DNA of 64,000 nucleotides from Eubacteriales bacterium (GTDB lineage Bacteria; Bacillota; Clostridia; Lachnospirales; Lachnospiraceae): the NCBI GenBank assembly GCA_030536995.1, contig JAUNOY010000005.1, positions 70,006 to 134,005 of the forward strand, written 5' to 3'. The notes beneath the pieces were generated by a model, which worked only from the letters and a program-made list of their open reading frames with translations, did not search any database and had not been told where the DNA came from. The position numbers and the translations under genes are program-made. Shown piece after piece: positions 52,407-60,715 of the stretch (positions within the stretch are counted from its first letter, which is position 1; every line of letters begins with the position of its first letter).

Positions 52407-52467
52407 TAAAACAGAAATCACACAAGACATAACTTGTAAAAATTGTATGTGAAAGGAAGGAAACAAA

Positions 52468-53097
52468 ATGACATTACAAGAAATTTTAAAAGCAAAAGGT
52501 TTGACAGATGAACAGATTGCAGAAGTTATCAAAGATATGAAAGCAAATAAAATCTTCACTGCATCTGAAGAAAATCTTGATGTTAGATACACAAAACTGA
52601 AAGGTGAACATGATGCTTTAAATGCAAAGCATACTGAAAGTGAAAATTTGATTGCAGAACTTCAAAAAGCTACCAAAGGACAGGAAGACATCCAGTCAAA
52701 AATCACAGAGTATGAAGCAACAATTGAAAAGCAGAATGAAGAACTTGAACAGGCAAAAGTTGAATCAGCATTGAAGATTGGTCTTCTGTCAGAAGGTGCA
52801 AAAGCATCTGACATTGATTATCTGATTTACAAAATGAATCATGATTCTGATTGGTCACCTGAACTTGGTGAAGATGGTCAGGTTAAAGGTCTTGATGACA
52901 AGGTCAAAGGACTTAAGACACAGTTCCCAAATCAGTTTGATTCTGCAAAGCAGAAAGTAATTGATGAAAAGAAACTTGAAAAACCTGACCACAAAGAAGC
53001 AAAGGTCAGCAAAGAAGAATTCTCAAAGATGGGTTACAATTCAAGGATTAAGCTGAAAGCTGAAAGCCCTGAGTTATATGCGGAATTAACAAAATAA
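52468..53097 (+). CDS. Phage scaffolding protein (GP20-like)
   Basis: A 209-residue scaffold. The long coiled coil spans about 45-95 (KLKGEHDALNAKHTESENLI onward). The N-terminus LQEILKAKGLTDEQIAEVIKDM and the acidic to basic C-terminal helix are typical of GP20-type scaffolds that direct capsid assembly and are then removed. AAGGAAGG lies upstream. It is located just before the major capsid gene, as expected. Confidence 0.85.
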   Translation: MTLQEILKAKGLTDEQIAEVIKDMKANKIFTASEENLDVRYTKLKGEHDALNAKHTESENLIAELQKATKGQEDIQSKITEYEATIEKQNEELEQAKVESALKIGLLSEGAKASDIDYLIYKMNHDSDWSPELGEDGQVKGLDDKVKGLKTQFPNQFDSAKQKVIDEKKLEKPDHKEAKVSKEEFSKMGYNSRIKLKAESPELYAELTK

Positions 53098-53120
53098 GAA
53101 AGGTTAAAAGGTGAAATAAT

Positions 53121-54098
53121 ATGGCAGAGTTAAATAACACAACAACACTTGTGAATGGTGACGTATTTGACCCACAGGTTGTGAGCGACATGATTAATGC
53201 AAAAGTGACAAAGAAAGCAGTAATGACAGGCTACGTTAAAGTAGACAATACACTTCAGGGACAGGCAGGTTCTACTGTGACAGTTCCAAAATGGGGTTAC
53301 ATTGGAGAAGCAAAAGATTACAAAGAAGGTGACCCTATTGATACTGAAAAGATGGCATTCACAACTGCATCTTACGGAATCAAAAAAATTGGTAAAGGCG
53401 TTCGCCTTACTGATGAAGCACAGCTTTCTGGTTATGGAAACCCAATGGGAACAGCAACAGCACAGATTGCTATGTCCATTTCTGAGAAATTGGACAATGA
53501 CAGAGTTGCTTGCTTATATGAATCCCATAACATTTGTGATGCTACAGCAGGTGTCATCAGCTACAATGCAATCGTTGATGGTGTTGACATGTTCGCAGAA
53601 GAAGAAGAAAGCAGAAAAGTAATTCTGATTCATTCTGCACAGAAAACACAGTTAAGAAAAGACCCTGACTTTGTTGCTAAAGATAAATTTGGCGGTGAAG
53701 TGATGGTAAGCGGTGCAATCGGTAGAATCGCAGGTTGTGACGTTGTTGTTTCCAATAAGGTAGCAAAACATGATGCTTACTATAAAGTAGGTGGTTCTAC
53801 TGCGGTAAACAGCGGTAATTTAGCTGAAGTACAGAAAACACTTCCATTCGCAAAAGAAGGTGACATGGTGACAAAAGTGTCTACACCTGCATACTTCAAC
53901 CCAATTATCAAGTTAAACAATGACAATGAAACAGAAGACGATATGTCTGCAATTACATATTTCCTTAAACGTGGAAATCTCGTAGAGCATGAGAGAGAAG
54001 TTGGTGTTGCTGACAAAATCGTATGCACTGCATATGGAATGCCTGCACTTACAAATGAAGCGAAAGTTGTCGTGTTAAGAACAAAAGCAACAAAATAA
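53121..54098 (+). CDS. Major capsid protein (N4 gp56-like, HK97 fold)
   Basis: A 325-residue capsid protein. The N-terminus TTLVNGDVFDPQVVSDMINAK and the E-loop region GQAGSTVTVPKWGYIGEAKDY match the N4 gp56/phage major capsid family, with later FTTASYGIKKIGKGVRLTDE and the A-domain IGRIAGCDVVVSNKV. HK97-fold coats usually have 280-400 residues. The leader carries two purine-rich blocks (AAAGG, AAAAGGTG) shared with the DUF669 gene and is likely strongly translated. Confidence 0.88.
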   Translation: MAELNNTTTLVNGDVFDPQVVSDMINAKVTKKAVMTGYVKVDNTLQGQAGSTVTVPKWGYIGEAKDYKEGDPIDTEKMAFTTASYGIKKIGKGVRLTDEAQLSGYGNPMGTATAQIAMSISEKLDNDRVACLYESHNICDATAGVISYNAIVDGVDMFAEEEESRKVILIHSAQKTQLRKDPDFVAKDKFGGEVMVSGAIGRIAGCDVVVSNKVAKHDAYYKVGGSTAVNSGNLAEVQKTLPFAKEGDMVTKVSTPAYFNPIIKLNNDNETEDDMSAITYFLKRGNLVEHEREVGVADKIVCTAYGMPALTNEAKVVVLRTKATK

Positions 54099-54119
54099 AT
54101 CTGAAGGGTGGTGAACCTG

Positions 54120-54650
54120 ATGATTATATCAGCATCAGAATTGATGAAAAAATATCCTGATTTCACAGGTCAGGATGAATCCATCCTTCAGGAAAAACTT
54201 GATGGAATAGAAAATCTCATTAGGAAATACACCAACAACAACTTCCAGAATCGAAACATCAGGTTCACAGGGGACTCCCTTGGAAACAGAATCTTTGGTG
54301 GTCACCCATTCATCAGAGTGGGTGATACACTTCAGATTTCTGAATCAGAAGTGAACGATGGTCTGTATGTAGTCAAAGAAGTCACAGAAAATTTTGTTAG
54401 ATTAGACAAAGACCTGTTCGAAGTTCCACATAATCTACTTACTAAGGTTGTATACCCTGTGGATATCAAGCAGGGTGTTATCAATCTGGTCAAATATGAA
54501 TGCGAAATGCGTGACAAGGTTGGAGTTAAATTCGAAAGATTAAGCAGACACGATGTGGAATACTATGATATGACTTCAGCAAATCAGGTTATGGGTTATC
54601 CTGTTTCCCTTCTTGGTTTCCTGAAGCCTTATATGAAGGCACGATTCTGA
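54120..54650 (+). CDS. Head-tail connector protein (gp15/gp6-like adaptor)
   Basis: A 176-residue adaptor. It starts with a helical ISASELMKKYPDFTGQDESILQEKL segment typical of DUF-type connector 1 proteins, then a beta insert GDTLQISESEVNDGLYVVKEV and a C-terminal PVSLLGFLKPYMKARF tail. ATG 54120 has AAGGGTG nine bases upstream. Position after the capsid supports head completion. Confidence 0.7.
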   Translation: MIISASELMKKYPDFTGQDESILQEKLDGIENLIRKYTNNNFQNRNIRFTGDSLGNRIFGGHPFIRVGDTLQISESEVNDGLYVVKEVTENFVRLDKDLFEVPHNLLTKVVYPVDIKQGVINLVKYECEMRDKVGVKFERLSRHDVEYYDMTSANQVMGYPVSLLGFLKPYMKARF

Positions 54651-55081
54651 TGAAGAAGGTCGGTGGAAACATCACTGCATTGATTCAGGTGAAGGACGAA
54701 GGACAGAAAAATATCATTGGTGAAAAAGAACATGTGTGGTCAGATGTGACTTGTGTGAAAGGATGGCTTGATTATGATAATGGTCATAATAGCAAAGAAA
54801 CCTATCATGCAAAGGTACAATCTTCCACACACGTTTTCATCTGTGACTTTAATTCTTTCCGAAATCTGAAAAAAGGATGGGTCTGGAATCCATTCAACCT
54901 AAAGACAGGTGTCATCCAATCAACAGAACAGGATGGAAAGGTTGTGGATGCCACATCAGAAAATGCAAGAATGGTCATAAATGGGAACATCTATCAGATT
55001 TTATTGATTGATAACCCAATGAATTTACATTACCATTTGGAATTTTACCTGAAGTATGTTGGGGGTGGTCTTGGTGTCTAA
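54650..55081 (+). CDS. Head closure/head-tail joining protein
   Basis: A 143-residue beta-rich protein (VWSDVTCVKGWLDYDNG, HVFICDFNSFRNL, ENARMVINGNIYQILLIDNP) resembling SPP1 gp16-type stopper proteins that seal the portal. The TGATG junction couples it to the connector gene. Confidence 0.65.
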   Translation: MKKVGGNITALIQVKDEGQKNIIGEKEHVWSDVTCVKGWLDYDNGHNSKETYHAKVQSSTHVFICDFNSFRNLKKGWVWNPFNLKTGVIQSTEQDGKVVDATSENARMVINGNIYQILLIDNPMNLHYHLEFYLKYVGGGLGV

Positions 55082-55562
55082 TATAAAATTCGAAGACTAT
55101 TCGGTGCAGGTGAAGAATGTACTGAAGGATAAAGCGATTGCTTTCCTGAATGAAGTGGGCGGTGAAATTCGTTCACACGCTCAAAGAAATTCGAGAAGGA
55201 AGACATCGCAGACAGCAGGGTCATATCAATACAAGGTTGATGAAGGTGGTCTTGCTGTCCACATTGGTTCAGATTATTGGAATGCGATATATGAAGAATT
55301 CGGAACAGGCGAACATTCCATCAACGGTGGAAGACAAGGTTATTGGGTCTTCGTTGACACTGGTGGTGCACCACAAGCACCGAAAGGTGGCAAGAGTTAC
55401 ACCATTGACGAAGCAAAAAAGGTGGTGGCTATGTTACGAAGCAAAGGTCTGAATGCTTATTACACGAATGGTAAATCAGCGAACAGACCGCTATTCAGGG
55501 CATTTGAGAGTAATCGAAATAAGATTGAAAGTGTTGCAAGGAATTATTTTGGGGGTACTTGA
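55074..55562 (+). CDS. Tail completion protein (HK97 gp10-like)
   Basis: A 162-residue protein of the HK97 gp10 family: DYSVQVKNVLKDKAIAFLNE, RKTSQTAGSYQYKV, AIYEEFGTGEHS and RPLFRAFESN. Start GTG 55074 (TTG 55071 is an alternative) lies after GGGGGTGG; it overlaps the previous gene by eight bases. Confidence 0.8.
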   Translation: MSNIKFEDYSVQVKNVLKDKAIAFLNEVGGEIRSHAQRNSRRKTSQTAGSYQYKVDEGGLAVHIGSDYWNAIYEEFGTGEHSINGGRQGYWVFVDTGGAPQAPKGGKSYTIDEAKKVVAMLRSKGLNAYYTNGKSANRPLFRAFESNRNKIESVARNYFGGT

Positions 55563-55937
55563 ATGACAACAGAAGCACTTGGTTATATCAATACCTGTCT
55601 GGAAGGATTAAATATCCCTTATGAATTTGGCGAATGGACATCTGATGTCCCTGATACGTTTTGGACAGGTGACTATACAGAAATAGAACAGGAATCCGAA
55701 GATGGATATGAAGAATCAACCTTCATCCTGACAGGTAACACGAAAAAATCAAAATTGGAACTGGAATCTGTGAAGACTAAGCTGAAGGAATATTTTGGAA
55801 ATGAAGGAAGAACAGCAATCTTGGCAAGTGGGGCAGGTATTGCTGTTTTTTATGCCGTTTCCAATCCTATTCCATCTGTGGAAGAAAGTGTTCACAGGTT
55901 GGAAATAACATTGAGAGTTAAAGAATGGAGAATCTAA
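55563..55937 (+). CDS. Tail terminator-like protein
   Basis: A 124-residue protein directly after the gp10-like gene. The alternating YTEIEQESEDGYEESTFILTG strand, the SVKTKLKEYFGNEGRTAI helix and the final RLEITLRVKEWRI strand fit the tail-terminator (gpU-like) position and topology. Sequence identity to a named family is not certain. Confidence 0.6.
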   Translation: MTTEALGYINTCLEGLNIPYEFGEWTSDVPDTFWTGDYTEIEQESEDGYEESTFILTGNTKKSKLELESVKTKLKEYFGNEGRTAILASGAGIAVFYAVSNPIPSVEESVHRLEITLRVKEWRI

Positions 55938-55938
55938 A

Positions 55939-56517
55939 ATGGCGAAATATGGAAAAACAGGTGTAACCAAAGATACACCAAAAAATATTATGTTCGGCGC
56001 AGGGACAATTCACAAGAATTTAAAATACTCAGAAAGTTGGAATTTTGAAGAATCAATCATAGGCGCAACATCTGGTGGTTCTAAAATTAAAATCGTTCCT
56101 GAGTTTGTTGACATTGAAGCAGATGGTGTACTTGTAGCTACGAAAGGATTAAAAGTTAAAGTCGGTGAAACAGCCAAAATGGAAATTAATTTCCTTGAAA
56201 CTTCAAAGGAACTTGTGAAATCTGCGTTAATTGGAAAAGAAGGCGCATCATCTGACACAAAAATGGATTTAATTGAATCTAAACCAGACCTTGAAGATGG
56301 TGATTATCTGGAAAACATTGCGTTCGTAGGGCGCACTCTTGCAGGTAAAGACATTATCGTAATTATGGACAACGCACTGTGCACATCTGGCTTTGAATCA
56401 GAAGGGGAAAATAAAAAAGAAGGTGTTGGTACATATACATTCACTTGTCATGCTGACCTTCAGGGTGATTGTGATACGCTCCCTTATCACATTTACTTCC
56501 CTAAACCTAATTTATAA
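55939..56517 (+). CDS. Major tail tube protein
   Basis: A 192-residue tube subunit. VTKDTPKNIMFGAGTIHKNL with GGSKIKIVPEFVDIEADG and a VKVGETAKMEINFLE strand match siphovirus tail tube folds. It lies just before the tail chaperones, and AATGG spacing to the previous stop is minimal. Confidence 0.8.
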   Translation: MAKYGKTGVTKDTPKNIMFGAGTIHKNLKYSESWNFEESIIGATSGGSKIKIVPEFVDIEADGVLVATKGLKVKVGETAKMEINFLETSKELVKSALIGKEGASSDTKMDLIESKPDLEDGDYLENIAFVGRTLAGKDIIVIMDNALCTSGFESEGENKKEGVGTYTFTCHADLQGDCDTLPYHIYFPKPNL

Positions 56518-56532
56518 AAATGAGGTGATTGA

Positions 56533-56706
56533 ATGAAAGTAAAAGTAATCGAATCATTCATTGACATTCACACAGGGGATGTTTACCCTGTGGGAAAACT
56601 CATCGATGTGACAAAAGAAAGATATTCAGAAATCTTGTACAATTCTGGTAATAAAAAATACATTGAAATTATCCATGAAGAAAGGAAATTAGATAAAAAT
56701 GTTTGA
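56533..56706 (+). CDS. Small phage protein between tail tube and tail chaperone
   Basis: A 57-residue ORF. It starts at ATG 56533 after GAGGTGATTGA, reads KVKVIESFIDIHTGDVYPVG and ITKERYSEI-like (LIDVTKERYSEILYNSGNK), and stops eight bases into the next gene. This compact beta hairpin pattern (V-K-V-I-x-x-F-x-D...G...Y-x-V-G-x-x-I-D-V-T-x-E-R) is common in siphovirus genomes near tail genes. Function unknown. Confidence 0.65.
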   Translation: MKVKVIESFIDIHTGDVYPVGKLIDVTKERYSEILYNSGNKKYIEIIHEERKLDKNV

Positions 56707-57088
56707 GTTACGAAAACTTAAAAGTGAAGATTTATTTACAATGTTCTCAATTCTTTCAAAAATCGGTTTCAAAGATTTAAAAGAATTAATCACACAGGAT
56801 AAAATCAAAGAGGTCACAGCATTAATAAGCACAAATGGAAATGGTGAGAATGCAGATGCGACCACCATGTTCGGAATGAGTGTAGTCATGGACGTGGTAT
56901 CTTTGGTTATGAAAAACCTTCCTTCCTGCAAAAATGAGATTTACACTTTACTTTCTGATTTATCAGGTATGAAGGTGAAGCAGATTGCAGACCTTGACAT
57001 GGTAGAATTTACAGAAATGGTCGTGGCTGTTATTCAGAAAGAAGAATTCAAAGATTTTTTCAAGGTTGTTTCAAGATTATTCAAATAG
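56699..57088 (+). CDS. Tail assembly chaperone (gpG-like)
   Basis: A 129-residue helical chaperone: FELRKLKSEDLFTMFSILSKIG, then a C-terminal VEFTEMVVAVIQKEEFKDFF. It keeps the tape measure soluble and is absent from the virion. The 0 frame ends at 57088. A T-TTT-TTC slippery heptamer at 57055-57061 permits -1 frameshifting into the gpGT extension. AAAGGAAA is the ribosome binding site. Confidence 0.8.
   Translation: MFELRKLKSEDLFTMFSILSKIGFKDLKELITQDKIKEVTALISTNGNGENADATTMFGMSVVMDVVSLVMKNLPSCKNEIYTLLSDLSGMKVKQIADLDMVEFTEMVVAVIQKEEFKDFFKVVSRLFK
57055..57061 (+). promoter_or_regulatory. Programmed -1 frameshift site, T-TTT-TTC
   Basis: In the gpG frame the codons read GAT TTT TTC. A one-base slip back enters the frame of 57061-57405 with no intervening stop. 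It is the classic gpG/gpGT recoding place. Confidence 0.8.
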
Positions 57089-57405
57089 GTGATGTTAAAT
57101 TTATGGACTTGCTATTCCGAGAATACGCAAGTCCATTTATTTTACTTGACCAGATGGTCTCACACGGAAGACTGTGTGAATTTATCACCACATTCGAAGA
57201 ATCCAAGGCAGAAAAAGAAACATGGGAATTTTACATTCACAAACTTCCTGCTTGGGATTCGAGAACCTATGACGAATTCAAAAGTCAGGTTCTTCGTGGT
57301 GCACATCAACAACAGGAAAAACCATCCGATGAAGAACTTGAAACAATAATCGGAATTTCTTTCGATGTATTGAAAGATTTTAAAATTGAAAAGGAAGGGG
57401 GTTGA
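57061..57405 (+). CDS. gpGT-type C-terminal extension of the tail chaperone
   Basis: The -1 frame after the slippery site: the fusion continues FKIIQIGDVKFMDLLFREY and then LDQMVSHGRLCEFITTFEES, ending in a hydrophilic tail. It can be read as an independent 100-residue ORF from ATG 57103, but the AGGTG upstream is 12 or more bases away. The T extension recruits the tail tube protein in lambda-like systems. Confidence 0.75.
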   Translation, partial: QGCFKIIQIGDVKFMDLLFREYASPFILLDQMVSHGRLCEFITTFEESKAEKETWEFYIHKLPAWDSRTYDEFKSQVLRGAHQQQEKPSDEELETIIGISFDVLKDFKIEKEGG

Positions 57406-57410
57406 TGAGC

Positions 57411-60020
57411 ATGGACTTGTTTAAATTGGTCGGTTCGATTTTCATTAAAAATGGTGATGCGAATAGTCAGATTGAAAGCACTACACGAAAAGCTGAAACG
57501 ATGTCGCAGAAAATCGGGTCAGCTTTTAAAATAGCAGGTCAGAAAGTGACAAATGTCGGAAAAGCACTTGCGCCTGTGTCAGCAGGAATGGCAACAGCAC
57601 TCGGTGCATCAATCAAATCTGCATCAGACTTTACTGACGGAATGGCTAAAATGTCCACACTGTTCGATACACAAAAAGTGTCCGTTAGTGACTTATCGAA
57701 AGAATTCATCGCCCTTTCGAATAAAACAGGACTTGCGTCAACTGAATTAGCTGAAGCAGGTTATCAAGCATTGTCAGCCGGTGTCAGTGTGGATAAGGCT
57801 GTTGGATTCGTAGAAACAGCGGGAAATCTTGCGAAAGCAGGTTTTACATCCACATCGACAGCGGTGGATGTCCTTACAACTGCAATGAATGCTTATGGTA
57901 AAGAAGCAGGAACAGCAGACGAAATTGCAAATAAGCTTGTAAGAACACAGAATCTTGGTAAGACCACAGTTGATGAACTTGCATCTGCGATGGGTAAAGT
58001 TATCCCAACAGCATCTGCGATGGGGGTTAACATTGATAACTTAACATCAGGATATGTGGCACTTACCAAACAGGGTATTGCGACAGCAGAAGCTACAACA
58101 TACCTAAATAGTATGATGAATGAGTTGGGTGATTCAGGTACAGACCTTGGTGGAATCATCAAGGAAAAAACTGGTATGTCATTCCAAGAATGTATGAAGT
58201 CTGGTATGTCCCTTGCAGATGTGCTGAAAATTACAAAAGAATATGCGGATGAAAATGGCATTGCATACAACGAACTGTGGTCATCCGCTGAAGCAGGAAA
58301 AGCAGGATTGTCAATTCTGAACGAAGGTGTTGAGGAATTCAACGGAACAGTTGAAACGATGGCATCTAAAACTGATGATGTCAGCGAAGCGTTAGCTAAA
58401 TTGGAAACACCTTCCAGAAAAATGCAGAAGGCTTTTGAAAGAATTAAGAATGCGGGTATTTTACTTGGTCAGACAATTATGACTGCGATGATACCTGTTT
58501 TCGAAAAGATTTGCAATGCAGTTGAAAAAGCAACCACATGGTTTGGAAATCTTGATGATAAAACTAAACAGAATATTGCGTCCTTTATGGCGTTGATTGC
58601 GGGAATATCACCAGTGCTGATGATATTTGGAAAACTGATATCATTCATCGGGTCTGTGGTAGTAGGAGCAGGAAAACTCATATCAATAATTAAAACCATA
58701 GCGATTGGATTCAAGGCATTGTGGGCGGTGTTGATGGCTAATCCTGTTGCATTGGTTATTGGTGCGGTGGTTGCCTTGATTGGTGTCTTTATCGCATTAT
58801 GGAACAACTGCGAAGGATTCAGACAGTTTTGGATTGATTTATGGGAAATCATAAAGCAGAAAACTTCAGAAGTTGTGGAAGCTATCAGTCAGTTTTTCCA
58901 GAAATTGTGGGAGAACATCAAAGTTGCATTTGAATCAATCAAAGCATCTATTTCAGAAGCGTGGGAAAATATTAAAGCAAATATCAGCAGTACACTGAAT
59001 AACATCAAGATAACTGTGACAAATGGATGGAACAGAGTTAAATCAATCACTGCGAATGTATTGAACGCTGTAAAATCTGGTGTATCGACAGCATGGAATA
59101 GCATCAAGTCAATAGTATTCAAATTACTGAATAGCATCAAAACAATTGTTTCTAATGGTTGGAATGCTGTGAAATCAAAAACTGTTTCCGTGATGAATAC
59201 TGTTAAAACATCTGTTCAGACAGCATGGAATAACATCAAATCATCGATGACATCCATTCTGAATAGCATCAAGTCCACAGTGTCCACTGTTTGGAATAGT
59301 ATTAAGACAAATATCACATCTGTGATGAATTCTGTGAAATCTGTCCTTACATCTATACTGAATAGTATTAAATCGAAATTTAGTAGTATATGGAATAGCA
59401 TTAAATCCACTGTATCAGGCGCAATGGGGAACATTAAGTCTAAAATAAATAGTGGAATGAATAGTGCCAAGGGAACTATCAGTGGTGTACTGAGTAGTAT
59501 TAAATCGAAATTCAGTAGTATATGGGATAGTGCGACATCCATAGTACAAAATGCTATTAATAAAATTAAAGGATTCTTTAATTTCAGTTGGAGTCTACCA
59601 CACATCAAACTTCCACACTTTTCCATTAGTGGTTCATTTAGCTTGAATCCACCATCCATTCCCCACTTCGGTGTATCGTGGTACAAGAAAGCGATGGAAC
59701 AGCCTTACATGTTCACAAAACCAACCTTGTTCAATGTCAATCCGTTGACAGGACAGGCGAAAGGTGCGGGCGAAGCAGGCGATGAAATGATGTATGGTAA
59801 AAAGAATCTGATGAATGACATTGGTTTCGTAGTGGCACAGCAGAACACAGGAGTGATTGATACTATGAACGCTTGCTTTGATAAGCTGTTTGACATTCTT
59901 GAAAAATATTTCCCAGAGTTCACAAGGGAGATGATTTTGGACACAGGTGTACTTGTGGCTGAACTTGCACCTGCGATTGATGATGAACTTGGAATTATTC
60001 AAAGAAGGAAAGGAAGATAA
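57411..60020 (+). CDS. Tape measure protein
   Basis: An 869-residue tail-length ruler. The N-terminal 350 residues form the TP901-type tape measure domain (FKIAGQKVTNVGKALAPVSAGM, TALGASIKSASDFTDGMAKM). Membrane-like helices occupy about 385-465 (LIAGISPVLMIFGKLISFIG). A long 11-residue-periodic stretch of NxIKS units follows from about 500, and a globular end. ATG 57411 follows AAGGAAGGGGG with proper spacing. At the usual 0.15 nm per residue the tail would be about 130 nm, an estimate only. Confidence 0.92.
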   Translation: MDLFKLVGSIFIKNGDANSQIESTTRKAETMSQKIGSAFKIAGQKVTNVGKALAPVSAGMATALGASIKSASDFTDGMAKMSTLFDTQKVSVSDLSKEFIALSNKTGLASTELAEAGYQALSAGVSVDKAVGFVETAGNLAKAGFTSTSTAVDVLTTAMNAYGKEAGTADEIANKLVRTQNLGKTTVDELASAMGKVIPTASAMGVNIDNLTSGYVALTKQGIATAEATTYLNSMMNELGDSGTDLGGIIKEKTGMSFQECMKSGMSLADVLKITKEYADENGIAYNELWSSAEAGKAGLSILNEGVEEFNGTVETMASKTDDVSEALAKLETPSRKMQKAFERIKNAGILLGQTIMTAMIPVFEKICNAVEKATTWFGNLDDKTKQNIASFMALIAGISPVLMIFGKLISFIGSVVVGAGKLISIIKTIAIGFKALWAVLMANPVALVIGAVVALIGVFIALWNNCEGFRQFWIDLWEIIKQKTSEVVEAISQFFQKLWENIKVAFESIKASISEAWENIKANISSTLNNIKITVTNGWNRVKSITANVLNAVKSGVSTAWNSIKSIVFKLLNSIKTIVSNGWNAVKSKTVSVMNTVKTSVQTAWNNIKSSMTSILNSIKSTVSTVWNSIKTNITSVMNSVKSVLTSILNSIKSKFSSIWNSIKSTVSGAMGNIKSKINSGMNSAKGTISGVLSSIKSKFSSIWDSATSIVQNAINKIKGFFNFSWSLPHIKLPHFSISGSFSLNPPSIPHFGVSWYKKAMEQPYMFTKPTLFNVNPLTGQAKGAGEAGDEMMYGKKNLMNDIGFVVAQQNTGVIDTMNACFDKLFDILEKYFPEFTREMILDTGVLVAELAPAIDDELGIIQRRKGR
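58906..59580 (+). repeat. 11-residue (33-nt) periodic repeats inside the tape measure gene
   Basis: About 20 consecutive units of the form (W/L)N-x-(I/V)K-(S/T)-x5. Alternating Trp and Leu units give a 22-residue superperiod. DNA copies share AATAGCATCAA or AATAGTATTAA, making this an in-frame recombination hot spot that could alter tail length. Confidence 0.8.
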
Positions 60021-60022
60021 CA

Positions 60023-60715
60023 ATGAAAGGAATTACATTTGGGACAAGACATTCCTATAAAGATTTTGGAATGATTCTGACAAGTAAGAGTATTGGACTT
60101 CCTGAACCTAAACTAGAAACAGTTGATGTACCGGGAAGAGATGGTGTTCTTGATTTAACTGATACAATCACTGACTCAGTGAAATATAAAAACAGGAAAC
60201 TGTCATTCGTGTTCACAATCAAGGGAAGTCATACTCTGTTCCTGAAGATTTTGGAAGATGTTTCTAATTATCTTCATGGTTGTAAAATGAGGGTCATTCT
60301 TGATGATGACCCTTCATTTTATTACTTTGGACGATGTACTGTCAACGATTTTAAGACAGACAAAAGAACAGGAACGATTCAGATTGACGTGGACGCTGAA
60401 CCATATAAAAATGAAATCAATTCAGCAGGTCAGAAATGTCTTTGGGATTCATTTTCATTCAGATATGGTATTATACATGTTTCTGAAATCACTGTAAATG
60501 GTACTAAAACCTTCAATCTGGTGAATCTTAAAAAGATTGTGTCACCGACATTCATTTGTTCCGCACCCATGAGCGTAACATTCAATAACAAGGTTATTCA
60601 GCTTCATGTGGGTGAACAAATTGTATATGACATACGATTGCAGGAGGGAAATAACTATTTGACATTTAGCGGTAATGGTACTGTCACCATTAGATACGAA
60701 GGGGGGTCATTGTAA
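60023..60715 (+). CDS. Distal tail protein (Dit)
   Basis: A 230-residue Dit. GITFGTRHSYKDFGMILTSKSIG, the PEPKLETVDVPGRDGVLDLTD signature and FGRCTVNDF in the N-terminal ring domain are diagnostic; the C-terminal galectin-like domain is about residues 140-230. It joins the tail tube to the Tal baseplate hub. AAGGAAGG precedes the ATG. Confidence 0.9.
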   Translation: MKGITFGTRHSYKDFGMILTSKSIGLPEPKLETVDVPGRDGVLDLTDTITDSVKYKNRKLSFVFTIKGSHTLFLKILEDVSNYLHGCKMRVILDDDPSFYYFGRCTVNDFKTDKRTGTIQIDVDAEPYKNEINSAGQKCLWDSFSFRYGIIHVSEITVNGTKTFNLVNLKKIVSPTFICSAPMSVTFNNKVIQLHVGEQIVYDIRLQEGNNYLTFSGNGTVTIRYEGGSL

